A stretch of DNA of 45,524 nucleotides from Bacillota bacterium (GTDB lineage: Bacteria > Bacillota > Clostridia > Peptostreptococcales > Acidaminobacteraceae). Location: positions 1 through 45,524 of the forward strand of contig JAGXHV010000042.1 in assembly GCA_024636005.1 (NCBI GenBank), written 5' to 3'. The notes beneath the pieces are model-generated. The model saw only the letters and a program-made list of their open reading frames with translations, searched no databases and was not told where the DNA came from. This document shows positions 27,332 to 36,727 of this stretch, piece after piece; position 1 is the first letter of the stretch; the number at the start of each line of letters is the position of its first letter. Made by a program: the position numbers and the translations under genes.

Positions 27332-29032
27332 ATGCAAAATAAAATGGGAGTTCGACTGAGCGAAATTATTTCTCTTGAAGCTTTTGAAGGCTGTGAAGTT
27401 ATTAGTGGTTCAAACGGACTATCCAGACCAGTCACCAAAGTCAATGTAATGGAAGTTCCTGATATTGTTCAGTGGCTTCAACCTGGAGAGATGCTACTTA
27501 CTACGGCTTACTCTATAAAAGACAATGTTTTCAAGTTAAATGAAATGATTCCGAAGATGCATGAGATCGGAGTCGCAGGACTTGGGATAAAAATGAAACG
27601 TTATATAGAAGAATTACCGGCATCGGTCATCACACTTTCCGATGAGATAGGGTTTCCTATCATAAAGATTCCTATGGAAATATCTTTCGGTGATTTAATC
27701 ACATCAGTTCTTACGACAGTTGTGAGCAATCAAACCAATTTACTCATTCAAATTGACGCATTCAATAATCAACTTAAAGACATCATGCTTAGAGGTGGTG
27801 ATTTGAGGGAAATATGCGATATGATTGGGGACGTTGTTGGTGCACCTGTAGCCATTACTGAAGAATTATTTAAGGATTTTGTCATCAATTCTAATCAAGA
27901 GCATGAAGATGAAATTGAAGAAATTGTCAACAAAATGCTTTTTAAACGTACTGATAAATTCAGAAGAATTTATAAAGACCAAGGAATTGAAACGGCTGTG
28001 GATGTTATAGGTGGTCATCCGGTCAAACGGTTGATGATTCCGATTTTCTCGGAAGAAGTTCTTTACGGGCAGGTTATCATTTGGAATATTGATGAGAAAG
28101 TCGAAGAAAAGACACTGTTCATGATTCAAGCTGCAGTATCACTTATTGCACTACATTCAACAAAAAAATTATCTATTTATGAAAATGAAAACAAACATAA
28201 GATTGAATTTATCGAAGAATTGCTATCACCACAAGAGAGTCAGCAACAGAGGGCAATCGAAAAATCCAATTATTTTGATTTTGATAGAAATAAGGCACAT
28301 GGTGTTGTTTTGGTTAAAACAGTGGATGCACCATATGACGTAAGAATGACACCAAATAACACTCAAATCATGAAACAACTCAATTCTAAATTGGTTAGTG
28401 TTGTTGAAAGGATGCAAAGACACTATAAGGGTACTTTGCTTTATGGAAATAAAAGTGACCGAGTCATATTTTTGCTTAGTTTTGATCCATATGCCTCTCC
28501 TGAGGACAGCAAAAATGCCATGATTTCCTTTTCCAAGGAACTTACAAATTTTGCAAAATTCGAAAATATCGACAAAAAGATTCACATTGGAATTGGTCGG
28601 GTTTATTCACCGCTTGGCATGCTTCATAAAAGTTACAAAGAATCTGAGCGCGCCATTCACAAACTAGAACTGAGCAATTCAGATCAAAACGCACTTCATT
28701 TTGATGATTTGGGCATTTATAGAATACTTTCAAATGAAAGCATTCAACCCGAACTTGTTCAGTTTTTCATGGAAGTTCTAGGACCGATAGTCAATTATGA
28801 TAGGGATAAAGACGCAGAGCTCCTCAATACACTTAAAATGTATTATGCCTGTGGATGCAATCTCAAAAAAGTATCCGAAGAAATGTATACACATTACAAT
28901 ACAGTGATTTACCGTATGCAACGGATTAAGGAAATAGGAAATATTGATTTTAGCAATCCAGATGTATCACTCAATGTGCATATAGCTATTAAAATAATGG
29001 ATGTAATTAAATTGGACTTAATTAAGAAATAG
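27332..29032 (+). CDS. PucR/CdaR-family transcriptional regulator
   Basis: N-terminal PucR-type domain (VTKVNVMEVPDIVQWLQPGEMLLTTAYSIKD), C-terminal HTH_30 (YACGCNLKKVSEEMYTHYNTVIYRMQRIKEI). Confidence 0.92.
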   Translation: MQNKMGVRLSEIISLEAFEGCEVISGSNGLSRPVTKVNVMEVPDIVQWLQPGEMLLTTAYSIKDNVFKLNEMIPKMHEIGVAGLGIKMKRYIEELPASVITLSDEIGFPIIKIPMEISFGDLITSVLTTVVSNQTNLLIQIDAFNNQLKDIMLRGGDLREICDMIGDVVGAPVAITEELFKDFVINSNQEHEDEIEEIVNKMLFKRTDKFRRIYKDQGIETAVDVIGGHPVKRLMIPIFSEEVLYGQVIIWNIDEKVEEKTLFMIQAAVSLIALHSTKKLSIYENENKHKIEFIEELLSPQESQQQRAIEKSNYFDFDRNKAHGVVLVKTVDAPYDVRMTPNNTQIMKQLNSKLVSVVERMQRHYKGTLLYGNKSDRVIFLLSFDPYASPEDSKNAMISFSKELTNFAKFENIDKKIHIGIGRVYSPLGMLHKSYKESERAIHKLELSNSDQNALHFDDLGIYRILSNESIQPELVQFFMEVLGPIVNYDRDKDAELLNTLKMYYACGCNLKKVSEEMYTHYNTVIYRMQRIKEIGNIDFSNPDVSLNVHIAIKIMDVIKLDLIKK

Positions 29033-29042
29033 TGGGGGCGCT

Positions 29043-29963
29043 ATGAACGCAATTAGAATTTCCAAGGAGCTTAAGGATCACTTCGCTCAGAACAGATCGA
29101 ACAAGTACGTTGTTCACTCTATATTCAAAGAAGCGATCAATCTTATGGATGATTCTCGTGAACTTATAACTCTCCTGACTGAAAATAAGGATTTGGCACC
29201 AATGAGTGTTGTAATAGCTGGCAGATCATCTGGTTTTAGAAATGTACTTGCAAATGATGAAGTTGAGATTACGGATAATGGAATGACATTTGTCCATAGT
29301 CAGATGCAACTTGATTTTTCAAATGCTTCGGTGACTCCATGTGTTCTGATGCTCAAAGGTACAAGTTTGAATCTAGAGGAGCAAATCACTAAATTAAATT
29401 TGTTGAGAGATGTTTTGTGTGAACGTGGCGATACAAGTGGCTTATTACCTCTGCTGGATACTGTCGAACGATATAGAGGACTCGACTCTAACCCTTGTGG
29501 ACTGAGAATGAACACTTATTGTGAATTCATACAGGAGGTCTTCATAGAAATAATTAAGAGTCTTGATCGTAAAAATTTCAATGAGGTTGTGGATTGGCTT
29601 CCAAAGTTCATCGGATTCGGTCCGGGATTAACACCTTCTACAGATGATTTTTTAACAGGTGTGATCTTAACTTACACTGCCAGTGCAATGATGGGTGAAG
29701 ATTCAATGGAAGCCACCAAAGATTTTGCACACAACATTTACAGGTTCTCTATCGATCGTACAACTAAAGTGAGTGAAACGATGTTGAAGCAGGCAGCGCT
29801 TGGAAGGGCATCTGAAAATCATTTGAAAGTGGTTCAATCACTTTTTATAAGTAACAATTCAAATTTTGAATTTCTGGTTAAACGAGTGTTGGCCAATGGT
29901 GCGACTTCAGGTGCGGATTTTCTACTCGGAGTGTATTGTGCCATGGTGTTAAACAAATACTAA
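29043..29963 (+). CDS. DUF2877 protein, AllH/YlbF-like oxamate carbamoyltransferase subunit homologue
   Basis: LPKFIGFGPGLTPSTDDFLTGVIL signature; position next to FdrA. Confidence 0.82.
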   Translation: MNAIRISKELKDHFAQNRSNKYVVHSIFKEAINLMDDSRELITLLTENKDLAPMSVVIAGRSSGFRNVLANDEVEITDNGMTFVHSQMQLDFSNASVTPCVLMLKGTSLNLEEQITKLNLLRDVLCERGDTSGLLPLLDTVERYRGLDSNPCGLRMNTYCEFIQEVFIEIIKSLDRKNFNEVVDWLPKFIGFGPGLTPSTDDFLTGVILTYTASAMMGEDSMEATKDFAHNIYRFSIDRTTKVSETMLKQAALGRASENHLKVVQSLFISNNSNFEFLVKRVLANGATSGADFLLGVYCAMVLNKY

Positions 29964-29987
29964 TATATGAATAAAGGAGGCTAAATC

Positions 29988-31541
29988 ATGATTTGTTATG
30001 AGGTCCGAAAGAATTCTTACTATGATTCCGTGACACTTATGTTGATTTCCAAAGAAGTCAAAAATATCGAAGGTGTCAAAGATGTCATGGTAGGAATGGG
30101 TACCGATTTGAACAAAGAACTGTCGAACAATTTAGGACTTGGCAGTGAGAAACTAGATGAACTTTCTCCAAATGACTTTTTCATCTCTGCTGACGTTGTG
30201 GATGAAGCAATCATGGAAGTAGTAGTTGAACGAGTCGATGGACTTTTGAAGGAAAAGAAATCTTCAGCGGGTAGTGATTACAGACCAGCCACTATCAAAT
30301 CCGCACTTGAGATGATGCCTGAGGCAAACCTGGCCGTTGTATCAATAGCTGGTCAATATGCTGAAGGTGAAGTGTCAAGACTGCTTGACAACGATTTACA
30401 TGTCATGTTATTTTCTGACAATGTATCGGTAGAAGCTGAGCTTCGATTAAAACAAAAAGCAGTTGAAAAAGGCTTGTTGATGATGGGGCCGGATTGTGGT
30501 ACTGCAATCATAAATGGCGTGCCACTTGCATTTGCTAATGTTGTAAAAAAAGGACCTATTGGAATCGTTGGCGCATCTGGCACAGGGACTCAAGAAGTGA
30601 GTGCGTTAATTGACAAACTTGGATCGGGCTTATCTCAGGTCATCGGAACCGGAGGTCGCGATCTAAAATCTGAAATTGGTGGACTAATGATGTTGCAAGG
30701 TTTTGATGCATTGATGCGAGATGATTCAACTGAAGTCATCGTTTTGATTTCAAAGCCGCCATCACCAGAAGTCGCTGAAAAGATTCTAAAGAAAGTATCA
30801 GAGACTAAGAAACCTGTTGTTGTTGATTTTATAGGTGGAGACATTGAAGCCATCAAAGCTGCTGGTGCATATCCATGTCTGACCCTTGAAGATGCAGCCT
30901 ACAAAGCTGTGGCGCTTGCTAAAGGTGAAACACCGGTTGATTTCACAGGATTTTCATTAAAAGATGATGAAATTGAGACTATTGTGAATAAGAAAGTTGC
31001 AGCATTAAAACCAGAACAAAAATATTTCAGAGGCTTGTTTACTGGTGGTACTTTGGCAGACGAAGCAATGAAAATGCTTGGTCAATCTTTTGGAGGCATC
31101 TATTCCAACATACCACTTTCTCCTGAATATGCCATAGAGAATTTAACCACACTCACAGGACATGTGTGTCTTGACCTGGGTGAAGATCAGTTCACAGTAG
31201 GAAGACCTCACCCGATGATTGATCCTTCAACCAGATCTGATCGCTTCAAGACTGACATTGCAGATGATGTCGCAGTTGTGCTCGTAGATGTCGTCTTGGG
31301 ATATGGCTCACATGAAAACCCTGCAAAAGAAGTAGCAGACGCCATTCATGAAGTGAACAAAAAACTTGACAACAATGTGATTTACGTAGCATCAATCACA
31401 GGAACTGAGGGTGATCCACAAGATTTGAAAGCATCACAAAGCGTGCTTGAAGCTGAAGGATTCATAGTAATGCCTTCCAACGCACAAGCCGTTCGTCTTG
31501 TTCAAAAAATCATGGATCAACTGAACAAGAAAGGAGCTTAA
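29988..31541 (+). CDS. fdrA: FdrA-like protein (AllF homologue; CoA-binding/ligase-CoA fold)
   Basis: GPIGIVGASGTGTQEVSALIDKLGSGLSQVIGTGGRDLKSEIGG; GPDCGTAIINGVPLAFAN. Confidence 0.88.
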   Translation: MICYEVRKNSYYDSVTLMLISKEVKNIEGVKDVMVGMGTDLNKELSNNLGLGSEKLDELSPNDFFISADVVDEAIMEVVVERVDGLLKEKKSSAGSDYRPATIKSALEMMPEANLAVVSIAGQYAEGEVSRLLDNDLHVMLFSDNVSVEAELRLKQKAVEKGLLMMGPDCGTAIINGVPLAFANVVKKGPIGIVGASGTGTQEVSALIDKLGSGLSQVIGTGGRDLKSEIGGLMMLQGFDALMRDDSTEVIVLISKPPSPEVAEKILKKVSETKKPVVVDFIGGDIEAIKAAGAYPCLTLEDAAYKAVALAKGETPVDFTGFSLKDDEIETIVNKKVAALKPEQKYFRGLFTGGTLADEAMKMLGQSFGGIYSNIPLSPEYAIENLTTLTGHVCLDLGEDQFTVGRPHPMIDPSTRSDRFKTDIADDVAVVLVDVVLGYGSHENPAKEVADAIHEVNKKLDNNVIYVASITGTEGDPQDLKASQSVLEAEGFIVMPSNAQAVRLVQKIMDQLNKKGA

Positions 31542-31542
31542 G

Positions 31543-31722
31543 ATGAATAGAATCGATCGTTTATTCAGCCAAGATTTAAAAGTCATCAACATGGGCCTTG
31601 AATCTTTTTCCAAAGATCTTAAGAACCAAGAAGTTCCAGTGGTTCAGATGGATTGGAGACCACGTGCAGGCGGCAATGCTAAGCTGGGTGCCCTACTCGA
31701 TAAATTGAAATCAAATAAATAA
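31543..31722 (+). CDS. 59-aa small protein between fdrA and DUF1116 gene
   Basis: ATG after AAGGAGC; MNRIDRLFSQDLKVINMGLESFSKDLKNQEVPVVQMDWRPRAGGNAKLGALLDKLKSNK; absent from the supplied ORF track. Confidence 0.75.
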   Translation: MNRIDRLFSQDLKVINMGLESFSKDLKNQEVPVVQMDWRPRAGGNAKLGALLDKLKSNK

Positions 31723-31739
31723 CCAAAGGAGATGATGAG

Positions 31740-33002
31740 GTGGAAGAATTAATTAGAAAAGCCAATGAACAAGCTCTAAACAATCTTCAAAAAGCGAGAC
31801 CTACCTTGATTGGTATGGGTGTAGCTAAAGATATGATTCCTGGTATGGATAAAAAGACTATTTTGCATGCGGGACCTCCAATTAAGTGGGAGAACATGAG
31901 TGGTCCACTTAAAGGTGCTGTAATAGGCGGTTTAATTTATGAAGGCCTTGCAAGCAATGAAGATGAAGCGACGAAACTTGCCGCATCTGGTGAAATCAAG
32001 TTTGACTCTTGTCACCATCATGATGCTGTTGGTCCTATGGCTGGCGTCACAACTTACAGCATGCCAGTTTGGATTGTCAAAAATGAAACTTTTGGGAATT
32101 ACGCTTACTGTACATTGAATGAAGGACTTGGAAAAGTATTAAGATATGGCGCGTTTAACGAGGAAGTCATTACAAGACTCAAGTGGATGGAGAACGTTCT
32201 TTACCCAGTGCTTAAAGCTGCTCTCGAATTACATGGTCCACTTGATTTAAAATCTATGATCGCACAAGTGGTTCAAATGGGAGATGAGGGGCATAATAGA
32301 AATAAAGCAGGCACTTCTCTCTTTATCAGAGAATTCGCACCACATATTGTACTCACTGAGTTCAGCAATGAAGATAAGGCTGATGTTCTCAAGTTTATGC
32401 ATTCGAACGATCACTTTTTCTTGAATTTGACTATGCCTTCAGCAAAATGTACTTTGGATCCAGTTGGAAACATTCCTTATTCTACAATTGTTTATGCTAT
32501 GGCGCGTAATGGCACTGAATTCGGTATAAGAGTTTCAGGTCTTGGAGATCAATGGTTTACAGCTCCAGCAGAAGTCATTGATGGATTATTTTTCCCTGGT
32601 TTCACTCTTGAAGATGCCAATCCGGACATCGGCGACTCTGTTATTACTGAAACTTCTGGTCTTGGTGGATTTGCAATGGCTACGGCTCCTGCAATCGTCC
32701 AATTTGTTGGCGGAACGCCGCAAGATGCAATCAATTACACAACAATGATGTATGAGATCACAGAAGAAGAAAATGATGCATACAAGATGCCATCAATGAA
32801 CTTCAGAGGAACACCTACCGGTATCGACATCCGTAAAGTCATCGAAACACAAATATTACCGATCATCAACACAGGTATTGCTCATAAAGATCCGGGTGTT
32901 GGACAGGTAGGAGCAGGTCTTGTAAGACCACCGATGAAATGTTTTGAAGATGCACTCGAAGCTTTTGTTGATAAAATGACTTCAGAGGGTATCATTAAAT
33001 AG
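31740..33002 (+). CDS. DUF1116 protein, AllG/YlbE-like oxamate carbamoyltransferase subunit homologue
   Basis: LHAGPPIKWENMSGPLKGA, CHHHDAVGPMAGVTTYSMP, NTGIAHKDPGVGQVGAGLVRPPMKCFEDALEA closely resemble remembered E. coli YlbE; ORF start codon GTG. Confidence 0.9.
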   Translation: MEELIRKANEQALNNLQKARPTLIGMGVAKDMIPGMDKKTILHAGPPIKWENMSGPLKGAVIGGLIYEGLASNEDEATKLAASGEIKFDSCHHHDAVGPMAGVTTYSMPVWIVKNETFGNYAYCTLNEGLGKVLRYGAFNEEVITRLKWMENVLYPVLKAALELHGPLDLKSMIAQVVQMGDEGHNRNKAGTSLFIREFAPHIVLTEFSNEDKADVLKFMHSNDHFFLNLTMPSAKCTLDPVGNIPYSTIVYAMARNGTEFGIRVSGLGDQWFTAPAEVIDGLFFPGFTLEDANPDIGDSVITETSGLGGFAMATAPAIVQFVGGTPQDAINYTTMMYEITEEENDAYKMPSMNFRGTPTGIDIRKVIETQILPIINTGIAHKDPGVGQVGAGLVRPPMKCFEDALEAFVDKMTSEGIIK

Positions 33003-33036
33003 TAAACACATATCTAATTATTTTAGGAGGTAACAT

Positions 33037-33834
33037 ATGAAATTCTGGGACAAAATTAAAATGTACGATTTAACAGTAAATACGAGCCACTTGACACCAC
33101 CGTGGCCAACTTATGAGCCACTTCAAGTGAAATTCTTTAAGAGATTGTCTCCAAATGGTGCAAACGGTCAATTGATCACTACTTCAAATCACGTAGGTAC
33201 ACATCTTGATGGACCACTTCACTTCGATACTGCAGGAAGAGATATTGCTTCTCTTGAACTTGAAAAACTTTGTGGACCTGGTGTTGTAGTTGATTTATCT
33301 GATCAAGCTGAAGATTTTGGAATTTATACACCACAAGATATCATGGATAGAGTTGAAGTGAAAAAGGGTGATATTTTAATCATCAACACTGGTTACAACA
33401 AGTATGGATTTGATCAACCAGAAGCAGATGAAAGAAGATACATGCTTAGACATCCAGGTCCTTCACTTGACTTTATGGCTTGGGCTCAAGAAATGGAAAT
33501 CGCTTGGATTGGTGTTGACTGTGGTTCTGCGGATCATCCGATGAACACTAAGATTCGTGACTGGGAGCCAGGCGAAGCTAAAATTTGTGATGAGCTTTTC
33601 CAAAAGAAATATGGAAAAACATTAAATGAAGTTTATCCATGGCCAGAGCAATACCAAGCAATGCACATACAAATGTTTGGAAAAAAATATGGCGAAATCA
33701 TCCATGCTGAGAACGTCGGTGGACAAATCAATGAGTTATCAAACAAAAGATTGATTATCGGTTGTTTCCCATGGAAATTCCAATATGGTGAGTCAGCATT
33801 CTGTCGTATTGTAGGATTTGAAGAGCAAGAATAA
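33037..33834 (+). CDS. Cyclase-family metal-dependent hydrolase (kynurenine formamidase / isatin hydrolase-like)
   Basis: TSNHVGTHLDGPLHFD metal-binding motif; GDILIINTGY. Confidence 0.85.
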   Translation: MKFWDKIKMYDLTVNTSHLTPPWPTYEPLQVKFFKRLSPNGANGQLITTSNHVGTHLDGPLHFDTAGRDIASLELEKLCGPGVVVDLSDQAEDFGIYTPQDIMDRVEVKKGDILIINTGYNKYGFDQPEADERRYMLRHPGPSLDFMAWAQEMEIAWIGVDCGSADHPMNTKIRDWEPGEAKICDELFQKKYGKTLNEVYPWPEQYQAMHIQMFGKKYGEIIHAENVGGQINELSNKRLIIGCFPWKFQYGESAFCRIVGFEEQE

Positions 33835-33850
33835 AAAAGTTTAGGGCGTG

Positions 33851-33890
33851 CCCATGGGAACCTTAGGGTTCCCGTGGGTATGTTTTATTT
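33851..33890 (+). terminator. Intra-operonic hairpin between cyclase and CoA-transferase genes
   Basis: CCCATGGGAACC..GGTTCCCGTGGG then TATGTTTTATTT. Confidence 0.55.
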
Positions 33891-33903
33891 GAGGAGGAAG
33901 TTT

Positions 33904-35088
33904 ATGGGACCTTTAGAAGGTTTGAAAGTACTTGATTTGACTCGGGTTTTAGCAGGCCCTTATTGTACTATGATGCTCGGCGATTTAGGCGCAGAAATCA
34001 TCAAAATTGAAGTCCCGGTTAAAGGGGACGACTCAAGACACTTTGGTCCTTATCAACATGGTGAAAGTGCTTATTTTATGAGTTTGAACAGAAACAAAAA
34101 AAGTGTGACACTGAATTTAAAGACCGAGCGCGGCAAAGCACTTCTGAAATCTTTTGTTGAAAAAGTCGATGTGATTATTGAGAACTTCAGACCGGGTACG
34201 ATGGAAAAATTGGGACTTGGTTATGATGTCTTAAAAGAAATCAATCCAAAAATAATATACGCAGCTTCCTCTGGATTTGGTCACTCAGGTCCTTACAGCA
34301 CCAGACCAGCTTATGACGGAGTTGTACAGGCTATGGGCGGGATCATGAGTATTACAGGTCCTGAAAACGGAGAGCCAACAAGAGTCGGTCCATCCATCGG
34401 TGATATTGGTGCAGGTCTTTTTACTGCCATAGGTGTACTTGCTGCCCTTAATCACAGAAACAACACTGGAATTGGACAAAAGGTTGACGTCGCAATGCTC
34501 GATTGTCAAGTCGCAATGCTTGAAAATGCAATTGCAAGATATGTGACAACGAATGAAGTGCCACGACCATCAGGAAACAAACATTCATCGATTGCTCCAT
34601 TTGAGCCATTTGACACCAATGACACGAAAATTGTTGTTGCCGTAGGTAATGATCAGATTTGGAAGCGTTTCTGTGAAGTTGCTGATCTCAAGGATATTGT
34701 CGATGATCCAAAGTTCGCAACCAATCCACAACGTCATCACAATTACAATGAAATGAGACCTTTAATTGCTGAAAAAATGAAAATGAAGTCCACAAAAGAA
34801 TGGCAAAAGACATTAGATGCCGCAGGTGTTCCAAACGGACCAATCAACTCTATCAAAGAGGTCCTTGAAGATGAACAGGTTATTGCCAGGGAGATGATTG
34901 TTGAGGTCGAACATCCAATCGCCGGCAAACTCAAAATGGCAGGAGTTGCAATCAAGCTCAGTGAAACTCCAGGAGAGATCAATTCACCAGCACCTATTTT
35001 GGGACAACACAATTTTGAAGTTCTAAAACAATATTTTGAATACACAGACGAAGAAATTGAGACACTTATCGCGGAAGGTGTTTTGTAG
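33904..35088 (+). CDS. Class III (CaiB/BaiF/Frc-like) CoA-transferase
   Basis: GPLEGLKVLDLTRVLAGPYCTMMLGDLGAEIIKIE; FMSLNRNKKSVTLNLK; start ATG 33904 after GAGGAGG. Confidence 0.93.
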   Translation: MGPLEGLKVLDLTRVLAGPYCTMMLGDLGAEIIKIEVPVKGDDSRHFGPYQHGESAYFMSLNRNKKSVTLNLKTERGKALLKSFVEKVDVIIENFRPGTMEKLGLGYDVLKEINPKIIYAASSGFGHSGPYSTRPAYDGVVQAMGGIMSITGPENGEPTRVGPSIGDIGAGLFTAIGVLAALNHRNNTGIGQKVDVAMLDCQVAMLENAIARYVTTNEVPRPSGNKHSSIAPFEPFDTNDTKIVVAVGNDQIWKRFCEVADLKDIVDDPKFATNPQRHHNYNEMRPLIAEKMKMKSTKEWQKTLDAAGVPNGPINSIKEVLEDEQVIAREMIVEVEHPIAGKLKMAGVAIKLSETPGEINSPAPILGQHNFEVLKQYFEYTDEEIETLIAEGVL

Positions 35089-35097
35089 GAGGCTGAA

Positions 35098-35931
35098 ATG
35101 GAAGCTCAACTCATGAAAAAAATATTGAAGTATATCGACAAAGGAGAGGCTGTTGCACTTGTGACTGTCACCAGCAAACTCGGAAGTGGTCCTAGAGACA
35201 CTGGAAGCATGATGCTGGTGGGTTTAGGTGGTAAGTTGATTGACGGCACAATCGGTGGAGGCAAAGTTGAAGAACAGGCAAAACTTGACGCTGCTGAGTG
35301 TATCAGGAAGAACGAATCCTCTGCATTCAAATATGAACTGACTCTTAAAGATACGGAACATTCACTTGGAATGGCTTGTGGAGGAGCAGTGGAAATATTT
35401 GTGAAGGTTTTTTCCGCACAGGACAATTTGGTGATATTCGGAGGGGGGCACATTTCCCTTGAGTTGAGTAGCTTTGCTAAAGCACTGAATTATCGAGTGA
35501 CAATCATCGATCATCGACCAGAGTATATCAGTAATGAGCGATTTCCGAACGTAGAAAGCAAGATGTCAATGGACGACTTTATAGCTGAACCTTATGAAAT
35601 GGATTCAAACACCAGTGTCGTCATTGTTACACATGGTCATACCTATGACCTGGAAGCTCTTAAAATGGTCATCGATTCCCCAGCTAGATATATTGGAATG
35701 ATAGGCAGCAGAAGCAAAATAAACTTTTGTTACACGCAGCTTCAGAATGAAGGGGTATCAGAAGATCTTTTGGCAACTGTACATGCGCCGATTGGAATTG
35801 ACATCGGAGGGGAGACCCCTCCTGAAATCGCACTCGCTATCATGGGTGAGATTCAAGCAGTCAAGTACAATCGTTCAGGAGGATTTTTAAGTAAAGTAAG
35901 GAGGCCTCCAAGTGACAGAAACTCAAAATAA
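35098..35931 (+). CDS. XdhC-family Mo-cofactor insertion/sulfuration protein
   Basis: GPRDTGSMMLV, GMACGGAVEIFVKV, IGMIGSRSK, APIGIDIGGETPPEIALAIMGEI. Confidence 0.92.
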   Translation: MEAQLMKKILKYIDKGEAVALVTVTSKLGSGPRDTGSMMLVGLGGKLIDGTIGGGKVEEQAKLDAAECIRKNESSAFKYELTLKDTEHSLGMACGGAVEIFVKVFSAQDNLVIFGGGHISLELSSFAKALNYRVTIIDHRPEYISNERFPNVESKMSMDDFIAEPYEMDSNTSVVIVTHGHTYDLEALKMVIDSPARYIGMIGSRSKINFCYTQLQNEGVSEDLLATVHAPIGIDIGGETPPEIALAIMGEIQAVKYNRSGGFLSKVRRPPSDRNSK

Positions 35932-36727
35932 AGTGCTTGTAAGAGGTGGTGGCGATCTCGCCACCGCTGTCATACAAAAATTGTTTAAAAGTGGGTTCAG
36001 AGTTGTAGTTTCTGAACTTGAGAACCCTAAAATGGTTCGTAGAACCGTATCTTTTTCAAGTGCAATATATGAAGGCACTCATTCGGTTGAAGGTATTGAG
36101 GCGATTTATTGCAAACATGTCGATGAGATTGATGTGCATCTCAATGCTAATAAGATTCCTGTTTTGACCTGTAATGAAGATGTAATCATGGAGGCTTTCA
36201 AACCTGACATTTTTGTTGATGCGACCCTATCCAAGAAGAAAGTGGATTATGATTTGGATAAAGCTGAAATTGTTATCGGACTGGGGCCTGAAATCAATGC
36301 AGGTCAGGATGCCCATGTTGTCATAGAGACGGCAAGAGGTCATGATTTGGGACGATTGATTTATGTCGGGTATGCTAAAGAAAACACGCATTGTCCTGGA
36401 GACATAGCTGGGTATACAACTGAACGAGTGCTTCGTTCACCTTGTGATGGTGTCATAAGATCCTTGAAAAGAATTGGAGACCATATCGAGAAAAACGAGA
36501 CAGTTGCTTTTGTGAACGATATGCCGGTGATTTCCCAGGTTGAAGGTGTCTTAAGAGGCTTGATCCATGACAATGTCGAAATAATAAAAGGCATGAAAGT
36601 TGGGGATGTCGATCCTCGTGGCATCACTGAATATTGCTATACAATAAGCGAAAAGGGAAGAAATATCGCCGGTGGTGTTCTTGAAGCCATCATGTGGAGG
36701 CGCGATGTTTTTAGTAAAGCGGATTAA
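35912..36727 (+). CDS. yqeB: YqeB-family selenium-dependent molybdenum hydroxylase accessory protein
   Basis: VLVRGGGDLATAVIQKLFKSGFRVVVSELENPKMVRRTVSFSSAIYEG; GPGINAG-type stretch GLGPEINAGQDAHVVIETARGHDLGRLI. Confidence 0.87.
   Translation: MTETQNKVLVRGGGDLATAVIQKLFKSGFRVVVSELENPKMVRRTVSFSSAIYEGTHSVEGIEAIYCKHVDEIDVHLNANKIPVLTCNEDVIMEAFKPDIFVDATLSKKKVDYDLDKAEIVIGLGPEINAGQDAHVVIETARGHDLGRLIYVGYAKENTHCPGDIAGYTTERVLRSPCDGVIRSLKRIGDHIEKNETVAFVNDMPVISQVEGVLRGLIHDNVEIIKGMKVGDVDPRGITEYCYTISEKGRNIAGGVLEAIMWRRDVFSKAD

Noticed and set aside
22259-33002. Known anaerobic urate/xanthine degradation cluster (ygeW/ygeX/ygeY/ssnA/hydA type)
   Set aside because: None of those additional genes was recognised in the window.
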